Source of the DNA: Hyposmocoma kahamanoa
Lineage: Eukaryota > Arthropoda > Insecta > Lepidoptera > Cosmopterigidae
DNA: 64,000 bases
Direction of reading: 5' to 3'
NCBI RefSeq assembly: GCF_003589595.1
Contig: NW_020653852.1
Coordinates: forward strand, 542,737 to 606,736
Shown: positions 46,211-58,239 of the stretch, in pieces
How the letters are laid out: every line of letters begins with the position of its first letter
Position numbering within the stretch: the stretch's first letter is position 1
Made by a program: the position numbers and the translations under genes
Notes under the pieces: model-generated
Databases searched by the model: none
Told to the model about the DNA's origin: nothing
What the model saw: the letters and a program-made list of their open reading frames with translations, nothing else

Positions 46211-47329
46211 GGCGCACCGCGCCGACGGCATGTTCACATGCAAGTTGCACTTGCGACTGTGCAATGTTACGCTTCTATGGGAAATTATGTAGGTAAGTAG
46301 GTAATTACGGTTTTCTCGCGTTTGCAATTTTAGTCGGCACAGCTTGGTAAAGGTAATGATATAACTATGGAGTGTAGAAATGTTGAGTGACTCAAATTGG
46401 GACAGTGTGTTCATTTTGCAAAGGAGACACGCGCCCAGCAGTGTAACGTATTTAGCTAAATACGGGATATATTGTGAGATACGTAAATTGAATGATATTT
46501 AAGGTATTATTGTTTTCATTTTATGGTAATTTCCTATTTTTTCAATGTTGACTTGAAACTCAAGAAGTTAATTACCTAGTGTTTTAAACAATTATAATAG
46601 TCCACACAGTCAGCCGGGGCGAGGGTGCTCTGCGACCACCACTCACGCCGAGAAACCATTTCAAGATGCATTTCCAGACAGACTATATTATTGGAATACG
46701 AGAGATCAAATATATTGTAAGTAGTCAACGACTGAAGTATGTGCTTATGAAACAATGACGTAGAGTAGTTGATAGTTATCTGCTTTTACTTTTATTTAAA
46801 TACATTTTAGATCGTTTTGTTTAGTTGTATTTTTTTCCCACCGAAATCATATTTATGGATTACTAAACATGTACACACGACAGCACATGAAGCTACACAT
46901 TGACGTATCTTGTTCCATTGCAATGGAGGCGATTTTCGAACAAAAATGTGTAGTCTGATGTGCCGTTGTCCGTACATCAACGCTTACATTACTATATCCC
47001 TTGAAGTGTTACTAGAAAAGAATTATTGTCTTATTCTGCGTAGAACATAATGTCTGATAAATAACCCTGATAAGATTATCTAATTGATAAGCAATTACGG
47101 CAATGCAGGTTTTTATTATTTGTACCTTAGGTATGTGTTGTATTGTTCTTAATTTTTTGGGAAATTTCCGTTGTGTTTTGATAATTATCATTTTTACTCA
47201 GGTGTATGTATATGTTCGACAATTTTTAGTGTAGGTATTCTTAACCATTACCAAATTATCCTTGTGAAAAAGTTTGTCCAGGGAAATACTGCCACCACAC
47301 CAATTTCTGTAATGTAATGTGCATTTTAT

Positions 47330-47500
47330 TAGCATTACCGCGTTCCAGTTTTAAAGGATATGGATGCTGGTGAAACTACGCATATAGGACTTGTCAACTT
47401 CAAGGGTCAGGTCTTTGCGATTTAATAAAGTTCCGAGTGGCACTGCATCTGCTAAGGGTAGGTGTGTTGCTTACCATAAGGTGCATGGCTTTTTCGTCCG
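47330..47500 (+). repeat. Dispersed repeat family, copy C (partial)
   Basis: Contains cgcgttccagtttta, gacttgtcaactt, gtctttgcgattta, gagtggcactgcatctg and gcttaccataaggtgcat, matching copies A (38.5 kb) and B (41.2 kb) with more divergence and a missing 5' part. Confidence 0.6.
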
Positions 47501-48950
47501 TTCAAAGTCCGTCCAAATTCAATTACATAATTTGGATTTTGATTAAAACATTTTAAAATTGATTTCGACAAATGCACTAATAGATTGGTATCATATTAAC
47601 ATTGCACAGAGTTACTAGAATTTAAATAATCATACCCGTATGTATTTTTTTCGATAAGGTCGTGGACATAGTCCTAGATAAAATAGATCGAAAAATATAT
47701 TGAACATTTTTAGATTACAAACTCATTGTTGAACAGTGCCAAATATTTAATCTAAAATAACAGTTATGAACTGTAGTAAAAAGCACATACACCACATACT
47801 TTAGTCACCTAAACAAATATTATTCTAAAAACTAGAGACTTATGTAGTTTATTTCGCAGAAATATCGAAGGCCGCCTTGCGCTTTGCAGCCCCAAGTTCA
47901 AACGGGCGATGTGAGGTCGCCTTTTATCAGTATGAGTGGGCCAAGGCCTTTTATACATGAACGTCTCAATACGACCTTCACCTCTATCAGAAAATTATTT
48001 GCAAACATGTTGTAAATACATGTAAAACCCTTAAGCTAACTTTATGTATGTCATATTAAAAAATAATGAAACGTGTGTTTTATGTTTAATAAGTCCTATA
48101 AAGTGTGCACGTGTGCGGTTCCTTGTTCCGCGTTGTTGCTTCTTAACACACCCAAATTTAACCCACGGAGGATTTTAATATCCGAACATTCTTTACTTTG
48201 AGTCCACGTAATGGTTGTTACATTTATTGCAACCGATGAACAAAAGAAGATTCAGATAAGATTATCTAAATTCTAGGAGCTGTATCAGATACTAATTAAT
48301 AATGAATCCGGCTTTACTCGTTTGGGACCCGTTTTCTGTAGCAAAAAATTATAATTGTTGCGGCAAAGTCAATTCAATGTTAATCAGACATCTAAAGAAA
48401 CTTGGATCATTTATCTGTTCAAACAAAAATAAACTGTATCACACAATATTTTATAAAAGCCAGTCTTTTAACCATACAATGAAAACAAATTTCAAGAACA
48501 CACACTCACAACACATTGTCAATGGAGTATTTGCACTTTTGTTTAATATTTACACGTTACATTTAGAGTGATTTCGAAATAAATTAAATGCCGCGGTGCA
48601 CCGGCGCCGACGCGGACTGCGACCGCCGACAGCCGGGATAACCATGCCGCTGCGCACAAGCTCCTTTCACAATTCCAGTCAAGGTCGATGAAGGCTGCAA
48701 CACTAATTCTAGTCCGTTCTCCGATTAATAAAGATACTAGGATCCTATATATAAATATAGATAAAATAATAATTTTATTTTACTAAGCCAGGATTTTTTT
48801 ATTTAGACGGTTTAGTGTTTGCAATAATTCTGCGCTAATGCAAAGAATGAACGGTTGATTTAAGTTGACATAAATTAACGTTTTTATTTCTTAGGAACGA
48901 ATTTTCTATCATATACTTATTTATTACCTAGGACATTAGGGTATCTGAAT

Positions 48951-51900
48951 TCATACCCGTCTATACTTCATGTATGTATTGTTCCAGTAAAACATGGCTG
49001 CGTCCTCCCACAGCGGTGCTGTTGTTAGTTGTTCATCGATGACGAGTACTCGAGGATTTGTCTTACTTGTGGGTTGCCATTGCAGTGGGAGATCAGTTGT
49101 TTGTTCTGGTGTGGGGTTGCTGAAAATAAAAAACAAACTATACTCAAATAATCTTTGTTTCATAAGTAAGCAAATTACACTTAAAAATTGTCACATTTAT
49201 TAAACTTGTCACATTTATGAAACTCTAGGGGTTGCTGTTTGTAAATAAACATTTGTACTCATTTATCATTTAATAATTTCAAATTTCATGGATCAAGATA
49301 ACCTGCAAGAGTTCAATGAGTTACTGCTATGGATTTTTGTCATCCTGGTAAGGAGAACTTGTAACCTTTAGTGTAAATTTAAATTTTTATTGAATTGATA
49401 TTCAATTATTTTTTGGGAAATGACTCCACTAGTTTGTTATAATTATTAAGATAAAGATCGAACATTCAGAAAAAATTCCTTCGATCCGGCCGGATTCGAA
49501 CCGACGTCTTCTAGCTTACCGTGCCAGACGCTATGCCAATTAAGCAACTTTAGTGTAATTTTTTTTTCACTGTAGTTAACTCGTTAAACCTCGTAAATGA
49601 CATATTTTGAACATTAACCGGAATCTTACTATACAAGCGAATACATTGCCCTTTAAACGAAGAGAACTATCAAGAATAGTCTGTTAATGTTTATTTCTCG
49701 TAATAATGTCATGCTTGCATTGACTTACAAATAAATGGACGACGGGTCTAATACAAAAACCACGAAAAAAATGTCCCAAGTCAACCTATTCGAAATTTAA
49801 ATTGTAATGTCATCGCAGTATCGCGCTGTCAGTAGAACAAATGAAGACTAAAGCGGAGTGTCGCGCTCTGTATACGATTTTAGCGCCTTACAAGTGCGGA
49901 CACTTTTTAGCGCGGACCCGACGTCCATATAATTGTAAGTCAATGCATGCTTGTCACTATTTTTCATAAAAAATGTTAGTATATTCTTCTTATTATAAAT
50001 TTTCATAAATGTGAAGTGATAATTCTAAGGTATACCATAGTATGTTAATTCCTCTAAACTTCCCTTTCAAACAAACTGGGACCCAGATTTTAAATTGACC
50101 TAAACGCACACTTTTGCAGGACAAAGATTCTATTAATATCGGTAGATTACCCTAAAGCAAAATGTCGTACATCATTAAACTGTAAAATGGCTAGCTAGCA
50201 TATCGTAATTGTGTGTGTTTTTTATTTTACGTTGTTACATTTGTTTGATTAGTTACGTAACTATCGCATTAGCATGATAACTTTTTCCAGTCACATTCAG
50301 ACTATTGTTGCTGTACTAAGAGGTCTGCAGCGCTGTGATTTATGTACTGATCTCAAGTCATGAAACTTACCCGGTTTTTGCAAAATTCGTCCACATCGAT
50401 GTCATCTTATTGATCATTTTAGTTTCTAGTAGTGCGGTTGGTAAAGGTATCGCAGGCATGAATAAGTAGAAAAGTTCATCGGCGTGTGATGCGCCAGAAA
50501 TATGGTGGAATCCCGCAAAGAATTTTGCAACATTCAGAAGACCGCTGTATGAGAATTTGTATGTGTATATTGCGTGTTTGTTAGTATTCAGCAAGAGTTC
50601 TGTCGTTGATATCACAGGATATGTTATTCCCAAGTCTCCCTCAAAACGTGCTAATTTGATTGTTATGTTGTTTTCGTTGTTCCTAATATAAGTTTCATTT
50701 AACTTTGCAGCTGTCTCCCGGGCTTCTAGTTCTGTTGGAAAAACTAAATCTCTAGGCAGGGCGGTATAAAGGTCTATTTCAGAAATCGTTGTATCATTTT
50801 CTTTACCAATAAACATGAGGCCTTCTTCGTTGTTAAAGCCAATGATCACTGGTAGTTTGGTGTATTCACCTCTGGATAACAAATTGTAAGGCGTGTCGTC
50901 AATGAGTCGTTTTATTCCTGGTAGTTCTTTTTCCAAGCAAGGCACGAATATATTTTCTGATAAAACTATGTCACCTTGTTTTCTCTGCACACGCGTTGCC
51001 ATTAGGTCATGAACAGTTGTATTAATAAACAGGCTATAGATTTCTTTTGGGTTTTCCGTTTCATAGCCCAATTGTTGTGCGAGAAGGCTAGCTGCTTTTA
51101 GTGGTTCAAATTGGAATGCCCACGGTGCAATAGCAGATCCACTCTGCATGATAGCGCGGTTAAAGAGCCCTTTAGACAGTGGTGACAAAAGATGGTAAAT
51201 GATTGAAGCGGAACCGGCACTTTCTCCAAAGATAGTAATATTGTCAGGGTCACCGCCAAATGCTCTAATATTTTTCTTGATCCATTTCAGAGCTTCTAGT
51301 TGATCTTTTAATCCTGCGTTTCCTGGAGCCTCTTCAATACCTAAACATAGGAAGCCTAGAATTTCTACTCTGTAGTTCAAAGTTACTAGTATAACGCCTT
51401 TTTTTACCAAGTAATTCGGTCCGTAAAGAAAAGGTGCCCCAGAGCCATCTCTAAAACCACCGCCGTGGATAAAAACCATAACTGGGAACAAAGAATCAAT
51501 TTTGTTTTCTAATGGAGTGTATACGTTTAGAACGAGACAATCTTCCTCGCCAACGACCATTCCAAGCAGCCTTTGGGTGCATCGAATGTGCTCGTGGTGT
51601 GCGTCGAACACACCGGGCCATTGTGGGTTTGGTTCTGCTGCCTGAAATGAGATAAAAATCTGTTGTTATTTCTAAAATTATTATACCTACTTATTATGGA
51701 CTTTGTTTATTGAAATGTATTTTGTCAGTTAGAGCTCAATACACTTTGAATCTGAAATGTAAGACTACTTTATTGTAAAATTTTAATACGTCAAGTCAAT
51801 CAATCGGGAAAGTACGTAGTAAGTACCATTAAATATGCAGTTGAGCCCCTACCTGAAACCGTTTTTTGACGGTAGCATAAGGAATGCCGAGATAGCGCAC

Positions 51901-52035
51901 ATGCGAGCCGTCGCGTGAGATGAACCCGCGCAATGTGCCGCCACTCACGCGCAGCTGCGGCGTCGGCTGCTCAATTAGCACCGCCGCCCACAGTGACCAC
52001 AGCACCACCCATTTAACACCACATGGACATATCAT
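48951..52035 (-). CDS. Secreted carboxylesterase (CCE family)
   Basis: Exons on the minus strand: 52035-51853, 51641-50371, 49119-48951; 540 residues plus TGA. The start at MICPCGVKWVVLWSLWAA gives a signal peptide; a TTACAG acceptor-like site sits just before this ATG, so a 5' UTR intron is possible. HGG at 120-122, Ser202 in GESAG, Glu334 in NNEEG, His447 in GASHADELFYLF. It carries EAPGNAGLKDQ, as do the 33.6-kb and (with changes) 53.5-kb paralogues. The penultimate exon ends AKTG where the others have KYG. Exon 3 (NPTPEQTTDLPLQWQP ... MKYRRV) supplies the usual C-terminus; AATAAA-like signals follow on the minus strand at about 48,920-48,925. Intron 2 (49,120-50,370) contains a SINE and blocks shared with 43.3-44.5 kb. 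Head-to-head with the 53.5-kb esterase. A secreted ester hydrolase of unknown substrate. Confidence 0.92.
49377..49547 (-). mobile_element. tRNA-derived SINE with target-site duplication
   Basis: On the minus strand the head has a tRNA-like A-box remnant and a B box (ggttcgaatccgg), then an AT-rich tail ending in aataaaaatttaaa. The 11 bases ctttagtgtaa occur directly on both sides (49,366-49,376 and 49,548-49,558), a target-site duplication of the length made by LINE machinery. The head is 5'-truncated compared with the copies at 57.3 and 60.3 kb. It lies in the esterase's second intron in the same orientation as the gene. Confidence 0.8.
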
Positions 52036-53515
52036 CCTGTAATTAACATGGCGTAAAGACTGTGCACTCCCGAGACGGTCACATCTGAATTTAGCAAAAA
52101 AATGGAACACAAGTTAGTCGGCCGGCGACTAGGGAAACACTGGTCGCGCGAGGGAGGGGCACCGGTGCATACAACGTCATAAAAATGCAGTCAGAAACTG
52201 CATTCTTGCAATTGCTTCAAAAATTCTTCACCTTTCGTGTTTACGACGCATGGACACTGGACATAAGGTTTACATTCAACAAAAAGTAAGAACTGAAATG
52301 TTTTTGTGGTTCATAGGTAACTCTCTTGATGTATTCAAGTATTGAGGTCAGCCCTCATTGATCAATATTGATTAGCTTTAACCGACATTTAATTACAATC
52401 AATTGAATTAGGACATCGACGGCGATGCAATGTAATTGATTTTGGCCTCATCAGTTGCCAGCTAGCGTTCAGGATTATTTACTATGCTTATATACGAGAA
52501 GTAGTCGTAATTGAATTAAACATTCAAAGTGCGTGTTTATGCAAGAAGGTGCTGATGATTATACTTCAATAAATCGTGGTTACTTGATGTTTAAGTGTTT
52601 AGAAAATTCCTTCAGCTTCTGCTTATATCAGAGAAATTTGCTTTCTGAAGGACCATTACAGTTAAAAATTGTAATTAGTTTAGTTGTCTATTATTCGCTT
52701 ACTTTTCGTACTATACGCGACGAGTAGATAAATGATATCCCGTTTAATTATTGCTTTGCTACGCTTCACGGGAGTAAAAGAGACGACAAGGATGAATCTG
52801 ACCTAACAATAACCTTAGTATTTAGACTTCCGTAAGAAAAAACACATATAAGGAAAAAAATACTCGGCATAATTATTAGTGGGAAAAATAATGTGACGTG
52901 GGCCGCACGCGTCTTTGAGCGTTTATTTTATCGGATCTCTGTCATAACGTCATTTTATTATCTATTACAATGATATAAATTGGTTTTAAATCGCTTCGAT
53001 ACAAAAATTGGATTTTGATATCCTGGATTTATACGACCTTGTTAGTCCACAAGATCGATAATAGCAAGGCCGACATCCAAGTTTTGCATGTCATTGAGAG
53101 CGGTATGATTTTTCCTCAAATGTACAAGTTTGATACTAGGTTTTGATGAGGTAAAGAGAACAATGGTACAAAATTAGTAAATTCTTAGTTACGATGTGAA
53201 TAAGTCTGTGACGGACGTAAAATTGTAATATTGTGGATAAGATAAATTAGTGGTTTGTGCGAATTTCGTACCGCATTAGTAACTCGTACTGCATGTAATA
53301 ATAATGTGTTTAGATAATAAAATTTCAATGTATCGCTAGGCGATAAGTAGTTCTGTAGCAGTTATTGTTGTAGAAACACGGATCAATATGCGGTGGCGAA
53401 TTTCTTATTAAATCAATGGTTGAAAATCCTTAGAAAACAAAATCTGTTAATAAGATCATTGTGAAGCTGAAATAAGTATTGATGATGGCAGAGGCAAAAT
53501 GAAATAAAAACAGGG
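52036..53515. promoter_or_regulatory. Divergent intergenic region between two head-to-head esterases
   Basis: This 1.48-kb stretch separates the start codons of the minus-strand esterase (52,035) and the plus-strand esterase (53,516), so both promoters must lie in it unless 5' UTR introns extend further. It is AT-rich with a GC-richer patch at about 52,115-52,170. I could not assign a specific TATA or initiator element with confidence. No open frame with a recognisable product was seen. Confidence 0.45.
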
Positions 53516-55684
53516 ATGACGAAAATACAGACTAAAAGTAGTTGGAAGTGGGTGATATTGTGGTCGTTATGGGCGGCGCGACTGGTACGACAGCCGACGC
53601 TGCCGGTGCTCGTAAGCAATGGACTCATCCGTGGCTCTATCGCCAACGACGGCTCTCACAAAGAGTACCTTGGTATACCTTATGCCACTTTTGAACACAG
53701 GTTTCAGGTAAGTGATTTAACTTTGCCTAATTATGTATTTATGAATTGTGATACAGGGCCTATCAAAGTGAACACAGTCGAATGACGTAATGCAAATAAT
53801 TTATCATTACAATTTAGACAAAAAGCGAGCCAAACCAAGTCATAACCAGTTTATTTTTACTGACGTACATGGTTCACAAGTATATTGTGGGGTTAGACTC
53901 GTATAATATAACTTCCACGGTATTATTACGTTATGAAATAGACTATGTGGTAGATTTTGATGATAATTTTATTGTAAGAAAATTTTTATTTACAAAATAT
54001 TCTAACTAAATGAGTTGTTTTGTTTAAATCTTGGGCCATCATGAATATTTTATTACTTTTGCAGGCGCCAGGTCCGGAACCGAAGTGGAATGAAACATTC
54101 GAAGCTGTAAACGAAAACATAAGATGTCACCAGAAAATTGTTAGCACGATTGTCATTGGCCAGGTTGATTGCCAAGTGCTGAACGTATACACCCCTCTGA
54201 ACACTTCTCCCGACGATAAATTGCCAGTCATGTTTTTCATCCACGGAGGAGGATACTACCAAGGTTCCGGCTCGAAGTTTTTGTACGGGCCCGAATTCTT
54301 AGCATCAAAAGGTGTTATCCTAGTGACAATAAACTACAGGCTCAACATACAAGGCTTCTTGTGTCTAGGGATTAAAGAAGCCCCAGGAAATGCGGCTATG
54401 AAAGATCAAGTGGCTGCACTCAAATGGGTCCAAAGAAACATAAAAGCTTTCGGTGGAGACCCAGAAAACGTTACTATATTTGGCGAAAGTGCTGGGGGAG
54501 CATCTGTTTCTTTTCATGTTATTTCCCCTATGTCTAAAGGATTATTCAGTAAGGCCATAATACAGAGTGGATCTTCCTTATCTCCTTGGGGTCTGCAATA
54601 TCGACCTGTGTACATGGCAAGTTTGCTCGCAAGAGCATTGGGTCATCATAAAGTTAGCGAACCTTATGACATTTATAATACTTTCATGAACAAATCAGAA
54701 GCAGAGCTTGTTATAGCTAGAGTGCCAAGAAAAGAAGGAAATTTAATACTCTCAGAGGTATTATACGTGCCTTGTGTGGAGCGGAAAATAGATGGCGTTG
54801 AACCATTTTTAACTGCATTACCTTATGATATATTAGGACAAGGAGATTTTAACAAAATCCCTTTGATGATTGGTGTGAATGGTGAAGAAGGATACCTTTT
54901 TGCTGCTCTTGAAAATGATACAGTTATACCAAAGATAAGCTTCGAGAAATCGCTACCGAAAGATTTGATCATACCTTCCACGGAAGAAGCAAAAGCAATT
55001 GCAGAGAAGTTGAATAACATCTACATGGGTGAAGATGAGATTTCACAAGAGTCACTACTAAAATTATCGAAATATCATGGGGACGTTTATTTTAATAATC
55101 CGTCATTTATAGAGACTGAATTAATCTTACGAAATACGGATAAACCTGTATATAATTACTTGTTTAACTACGACGGTTGGAGGAATATACCAAAATTTAC
55201 TTTAGGAAAACCGTTTGCATTTGCCCCTGGAGCCACGCATGCCGATGAACTGTTCTACTTGTTTAGTCTTTGTTTGATACCACCGAAACTCTTCGAAGAC
55301 CAAATGATTGAAAGAATAACTACTTTGTGGACAAATTTTGCTAAGTATGGGTAAGTGGAACAGAGCCTTATTTTACCATAAATCATTATTAATTATACGC
55401 GATTTTATAATAAAACCGTGGTGAAATTTTCTTACATTGTGCAACATGTTTAGGCTACTTCATCTCTTATAATTCCAAAATTTATTTTCAGGAATCCAAC
55501 TCCAGGAAAGTCAAGTGAATTACTGCCAATCAAATGGACACCCACACAGCAGCCGAATCCTCATATGTTGGTCCTCGACACAGATATTTCCCTACGACCT
55601 TTATGGCACACAGATTCTGTCAAATACCTGAGGGAACTTTACACTAAGTATCGTCGAACACAGCATAGGGACTTTAGAGATTAG
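53516..55684 (+). CDS. Secreted carboxylesterase (CCE family)
   Basis: Exons 53516-53707, 54065-55350, 55492-55684; 556 residues plus TAG. ATG 53,516 was chosen because it gives a hydrophobic leader (WKWVILWSLWAARL) lined up with the neighbouring paralogue; an AG acceptor-like site just upstream leaves a 5' UTR intron possible. HGG at 124-126, Ser206 in GESAG, Glu339 in NGEEG, His456 in GATHADELFYLF. The conserved stretch reads EAPGNAAMKDQ. Introns fall after RFQ and within the KYG Gly codon, identical to the other three genes, and both are short (357 and 141 bases). The C-terminus (NPTPGKSSELLPIKW ... KYRRTQHRDFRD) has no ER-retention signal. An AATAAA lies 166 bases after the stop. It is the only intact plus-strand esterase here; its closest sequence relatives in the window are the genes at 33.6 and 49 kb. 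Substrate unknown. Confidence 0.94.
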
Positions 55685-55849
55685 AATTTGAGTTAGTAGT
55701 TATTATGAACAGATGTCTCGCTTGTTTGATTTATAGTCGATATCCAAGGTTATATTGCGGATTCTAATGGACTGAATGTGGTGAAGGTTGTGTCTATTTT
55801 TACAAAGCGTTGTGATATAATATATCTATTGGTGAATTTGCCAGTTTGA

Positions 55850-55855
55850 AATAAA
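55850..55855 (+). promoter_or_regulatory. Poly(A) signal AATAAA of the plus-strand esterase
   Basis: Canonical AATAAA 166 bases after the TAG at 55,682-55,684, the first such hexamer downstream on this strand. A T-rich stretch follows within 30 bases. Confidence 0.65.
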
Positions 55856-55894
55856 CGTTGTTACATAGAGATATTTCAAGCTTTATTGCAATGT

Positions 55895-56105
55895 TAGATG
55901 AATCACCTTACAAATAATCTCAGTAAAGAGTATTAAAAAAATCGACCTCAAAAGCCATTGATCCCCAAGTTTGCCACCCTTAGCGGTGGAATATTTTCTT
56001 GAAATTTAAATGGAACCCCTACTGAGGTGCCCTCTTTCCAACAAAAATAGAATCACCAAAATTGGTCCACAAATGCAACAAAACATAAAACATACGTGCA
56101 AAAAA
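55895..56105 (+). repeat. Dispersed repeat relic next to a SINE
   Basis: Contains agtttgccacccttagcggt, then ctactgaggtgccctctttc and accaaaattggtccacaaat. I recognise this string order as a common interspersed sequence of lepidopteran genomes, from memory only. It runs directly into the SINE at 56,117. Confidence 0.4.
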
Positions 56106-56116
56106 ACATTATAACT

Positions 56117-56336
56117 GCCTCCGAGGCCGAACGGTTACCATGCCGGACTGCCACGCAGAGGTCCCAGGTTCGATTCCCGGGCCGGGAGAAATATTTGTAT
56201 GGCCTACATTTATTTCTCTCGTGAGTTTGGGCGAAATTTGTGGTTGTCTATGTGTGTGTCCATGGCACCCGCGACACAGGGTTTCCCTAGTGCGGGGCTA
56301 TGTTGAGTGTGAGCGTTATTATGTGAGCGTTATTAC
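56117..56336 (+). mobile_element. tRNA-derived SINE, copy 1
   Basis: Head with an A-box-like gaggccgaacggttacc and a B box ggttcgattcccgg, followed by a body with tgtgtgtgtccatggcaccc, cgcgacacagggtttcccta and gcggggctatg. The same body occurs at 56,936-57,090 and, reversed, at 63,429-63,601. The acceptor stem is not that of a working tRNA. Confidence 0.75.
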
Positions 56337-56935
56337 AAAAAAACATTCCGAATTGAGAACCTCCTCCTTTTTTTGAAATCGGTTAAAAAGCCTTTGATTA
56401 GACTTACCTGCTCGTTTTTTAATCATAGGCTGATTGTGATTGAAATAACGGTTATATAAATTGCCTCTGTGGCCGTACGGTTCTAGTTGGCGAAATATGA
56501 TTTGCACCGATTCTTGTTGTCTTATCTTTTTGTATCTTATCCTCGTCTAGCCTCATCTTTAGAATACAATATGCCATCTGTATAGTGCAAAGAACTAATT
56601 TAAACACTTTTACGCATTGGCACTTAATTCTAAACTTGATAATCTTTATGCGGAACTAACTTTGTAGAATTAGTAAGAAAAGAGTCGGCAGTCGGTATTT
56701 TACTGGTACGAAATACTTACTGGTTTAAAAAACGGCCTGAATAGTAAAGAAATAATTCAAAACTAGAATTCGTAAAAGCATGTAGCGCATCCATGACTCA
56801 TAAGAAGGATCAATATCATTGATCCAAATATGCTTCGAGTAGAAGAAGTGTTAATGGTTTTATTACTGTAGTGTAATATAACGAATAAGCCGTTCCAAGA
56901 GATAACATTCATCGGTGCAAATAATATTTATTCAA

Positions 56936-57090
56936 CTATACCATGCTGGTCTGCCACAAAGAGGTCCCGAGTTCGATTCCCCGGCTGGGGGAAATATTTT
57001 TATGGCATACATTTATTTCTATGTGTTCTATGTGTTTGTCCATGGCACCCGCGATACAGGGTTTCCTTAGTGTGGGGCTTTGATTGTGTA
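56936..57090 (+). mobile_element. tRNA-derived SINE, copy 2 (5'-truncated)
   Basis: Begins in the tRNA-like head (ccatgctggtctgcca), keeps the B box gttcgattccccgg and the body block tgtttgtccatggcaccc, then gatacagggtttccttagtg. Truncation at the 5' end is usual for such elements. Confidence 0.7.
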
Positions 57091-57264
57091 CTTTATTTAT
57101 TTATTTTATTACTTTTATGCCGTTTTGTGTGGTATTTGAATGATTATGAATAAAAACTTGCTGTATTTTTGCACTAACAAAATCGCCTATAAAAATCGTA
57201 AAGGTATTTAATTGTAGTCAATAAAACTAGTACAAAAAACCTTGATACGTACAAAACTTAAGTA

Positions 57265-57560
57265 ATATTAATTTTTTAAATTGAACTGATATTTAATTAT
57301 TTTTTGTGAAAATACTCCACTACTTTGTTGTAATTGTTAAGATTACGATTAGTATTAATATTACGAACACTTAAAAAATCATTCGATCCGGTCGGATTCG
57401 AACCGTCGACGTCTCCTAGCAAACCGTGCCAGAGGTATGCCAACTAAGCCAACGGAACGAATCAGCGGACTTCACAAAGCGCTTGTTGTCGGATCTTTGT
57501 ATTAGGTTTTTCAACGACTCTAAAGTACGAGGCGATACAAGCAAGAATAAGAGACAACTC
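57265..57560 (-). mobile_element. tRNA-derived SINE of the ccggccggatcg family, longest copy
   Basis: On the minus strand: a leader with agtcgttgaaaaacc, a tRNA-like head with A box (tggcttagttggca) and B box (ggttcgaatccgacc), and an AT-rich tail ending tcaatttaaaaaat at about 57,270. Related copies are at 49,377-49,547 and 60,270-60,480. Exact 5' end uncertain. Confidence 0.65.
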
Positions 57561-57659
57561 AGGCGCACAATTACGTAGGACTATTGCTGTTATTTCATCT
57601 GGCCCACTTAGCTTTATTCACGTCTAGATTCCGCAGAGTTCTGAGTACCTATTTTAGTC

Positions 57660-58085
57660 GTCTGTGAAATGGTGCGAAATTGCACTGAGGTGTATTGGTG
57701 GTAGGTTTCCCGTGGTATCCAGGCGCAAATTCTTATCAAAGAGTAAAGTGAAAAGGTTCTCTTTCTTCACCGCAGTATGGGCCAGTGAGCCGTCCGGCTT
57801 GAGCAGAGCTGATAGGGAAGGTAGTCTTGACCACTTTATCAGAAAGATTAGAAAGAGGCAAGCTTTTCGTTCATGCGGCTGGCATGGTCAATCTTGGTCC
57901 CGCTTATTAAGCTTTTATATTAATGGCAACTCCCGAATACGAAACACGGAAAAACCGCTTGGCGACTCGATGGTGGTAACTAGGCCCGGCTGAAACCTAC
58001 TACCAATAAAGTCGTTACCCGTTTAGCACCATCCAAAGGTCACCTGAAGGATCTCGGGGGTAAACCTAGGGATGCGAGCAACATC
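57660..58085 (+). other. Unclassified higher-GC block, possible transposon remnant
   Basis: A 109-codon open frame (57,664-57,993) beginning at GTG sits in a block less AT-rich than its surroundings and ends near an abrupt return to AT-rich DNA. The predicted peptide has no motif I recognise on either strand. Position between SINEs and an esterase pseudogene makes a transposon fragment more likely than a gene. Confidence 0.25.
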
Positions 58086-58239
58086 AACCCCCAAAATCAA
58101 TATGGACACATACGTAGATATACATTAAGTAAATGAATAGAACGCATTCAATAAAATACCAAGAATTATTTGGAACTCATATTGACAAACGCTATTTTAG
58201 TTTGAGAAATAAAACAAGCTGTTTTAAGGAATCCGGTTA

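Larger units (their letters stand above)
36607..48950. other. Repeat-rich intergenic region, no intact gene
   Basis: These 12.3 kb separate two esterases. I recognise LINE relics (38.1-39.2, 42.4-42.6, 43.7-44.4 kb), three copies of a dispersed repeat (38.5, 41.2, 47.3 kb), small inverted-repeat elements and a large inverted-repeat cluster (44.8-46.2 kb). The rest, notably 39.2-41.2 and 46.5-48.9 kb, is AT-rich and shows no coding signal. Confidence 0.6.

Noticed and set aside
54053..55020. Minus-strand frames opposite the plus-strand esterase
   Set aside because: Antisense shadows of the coding exon with no motif of their own.
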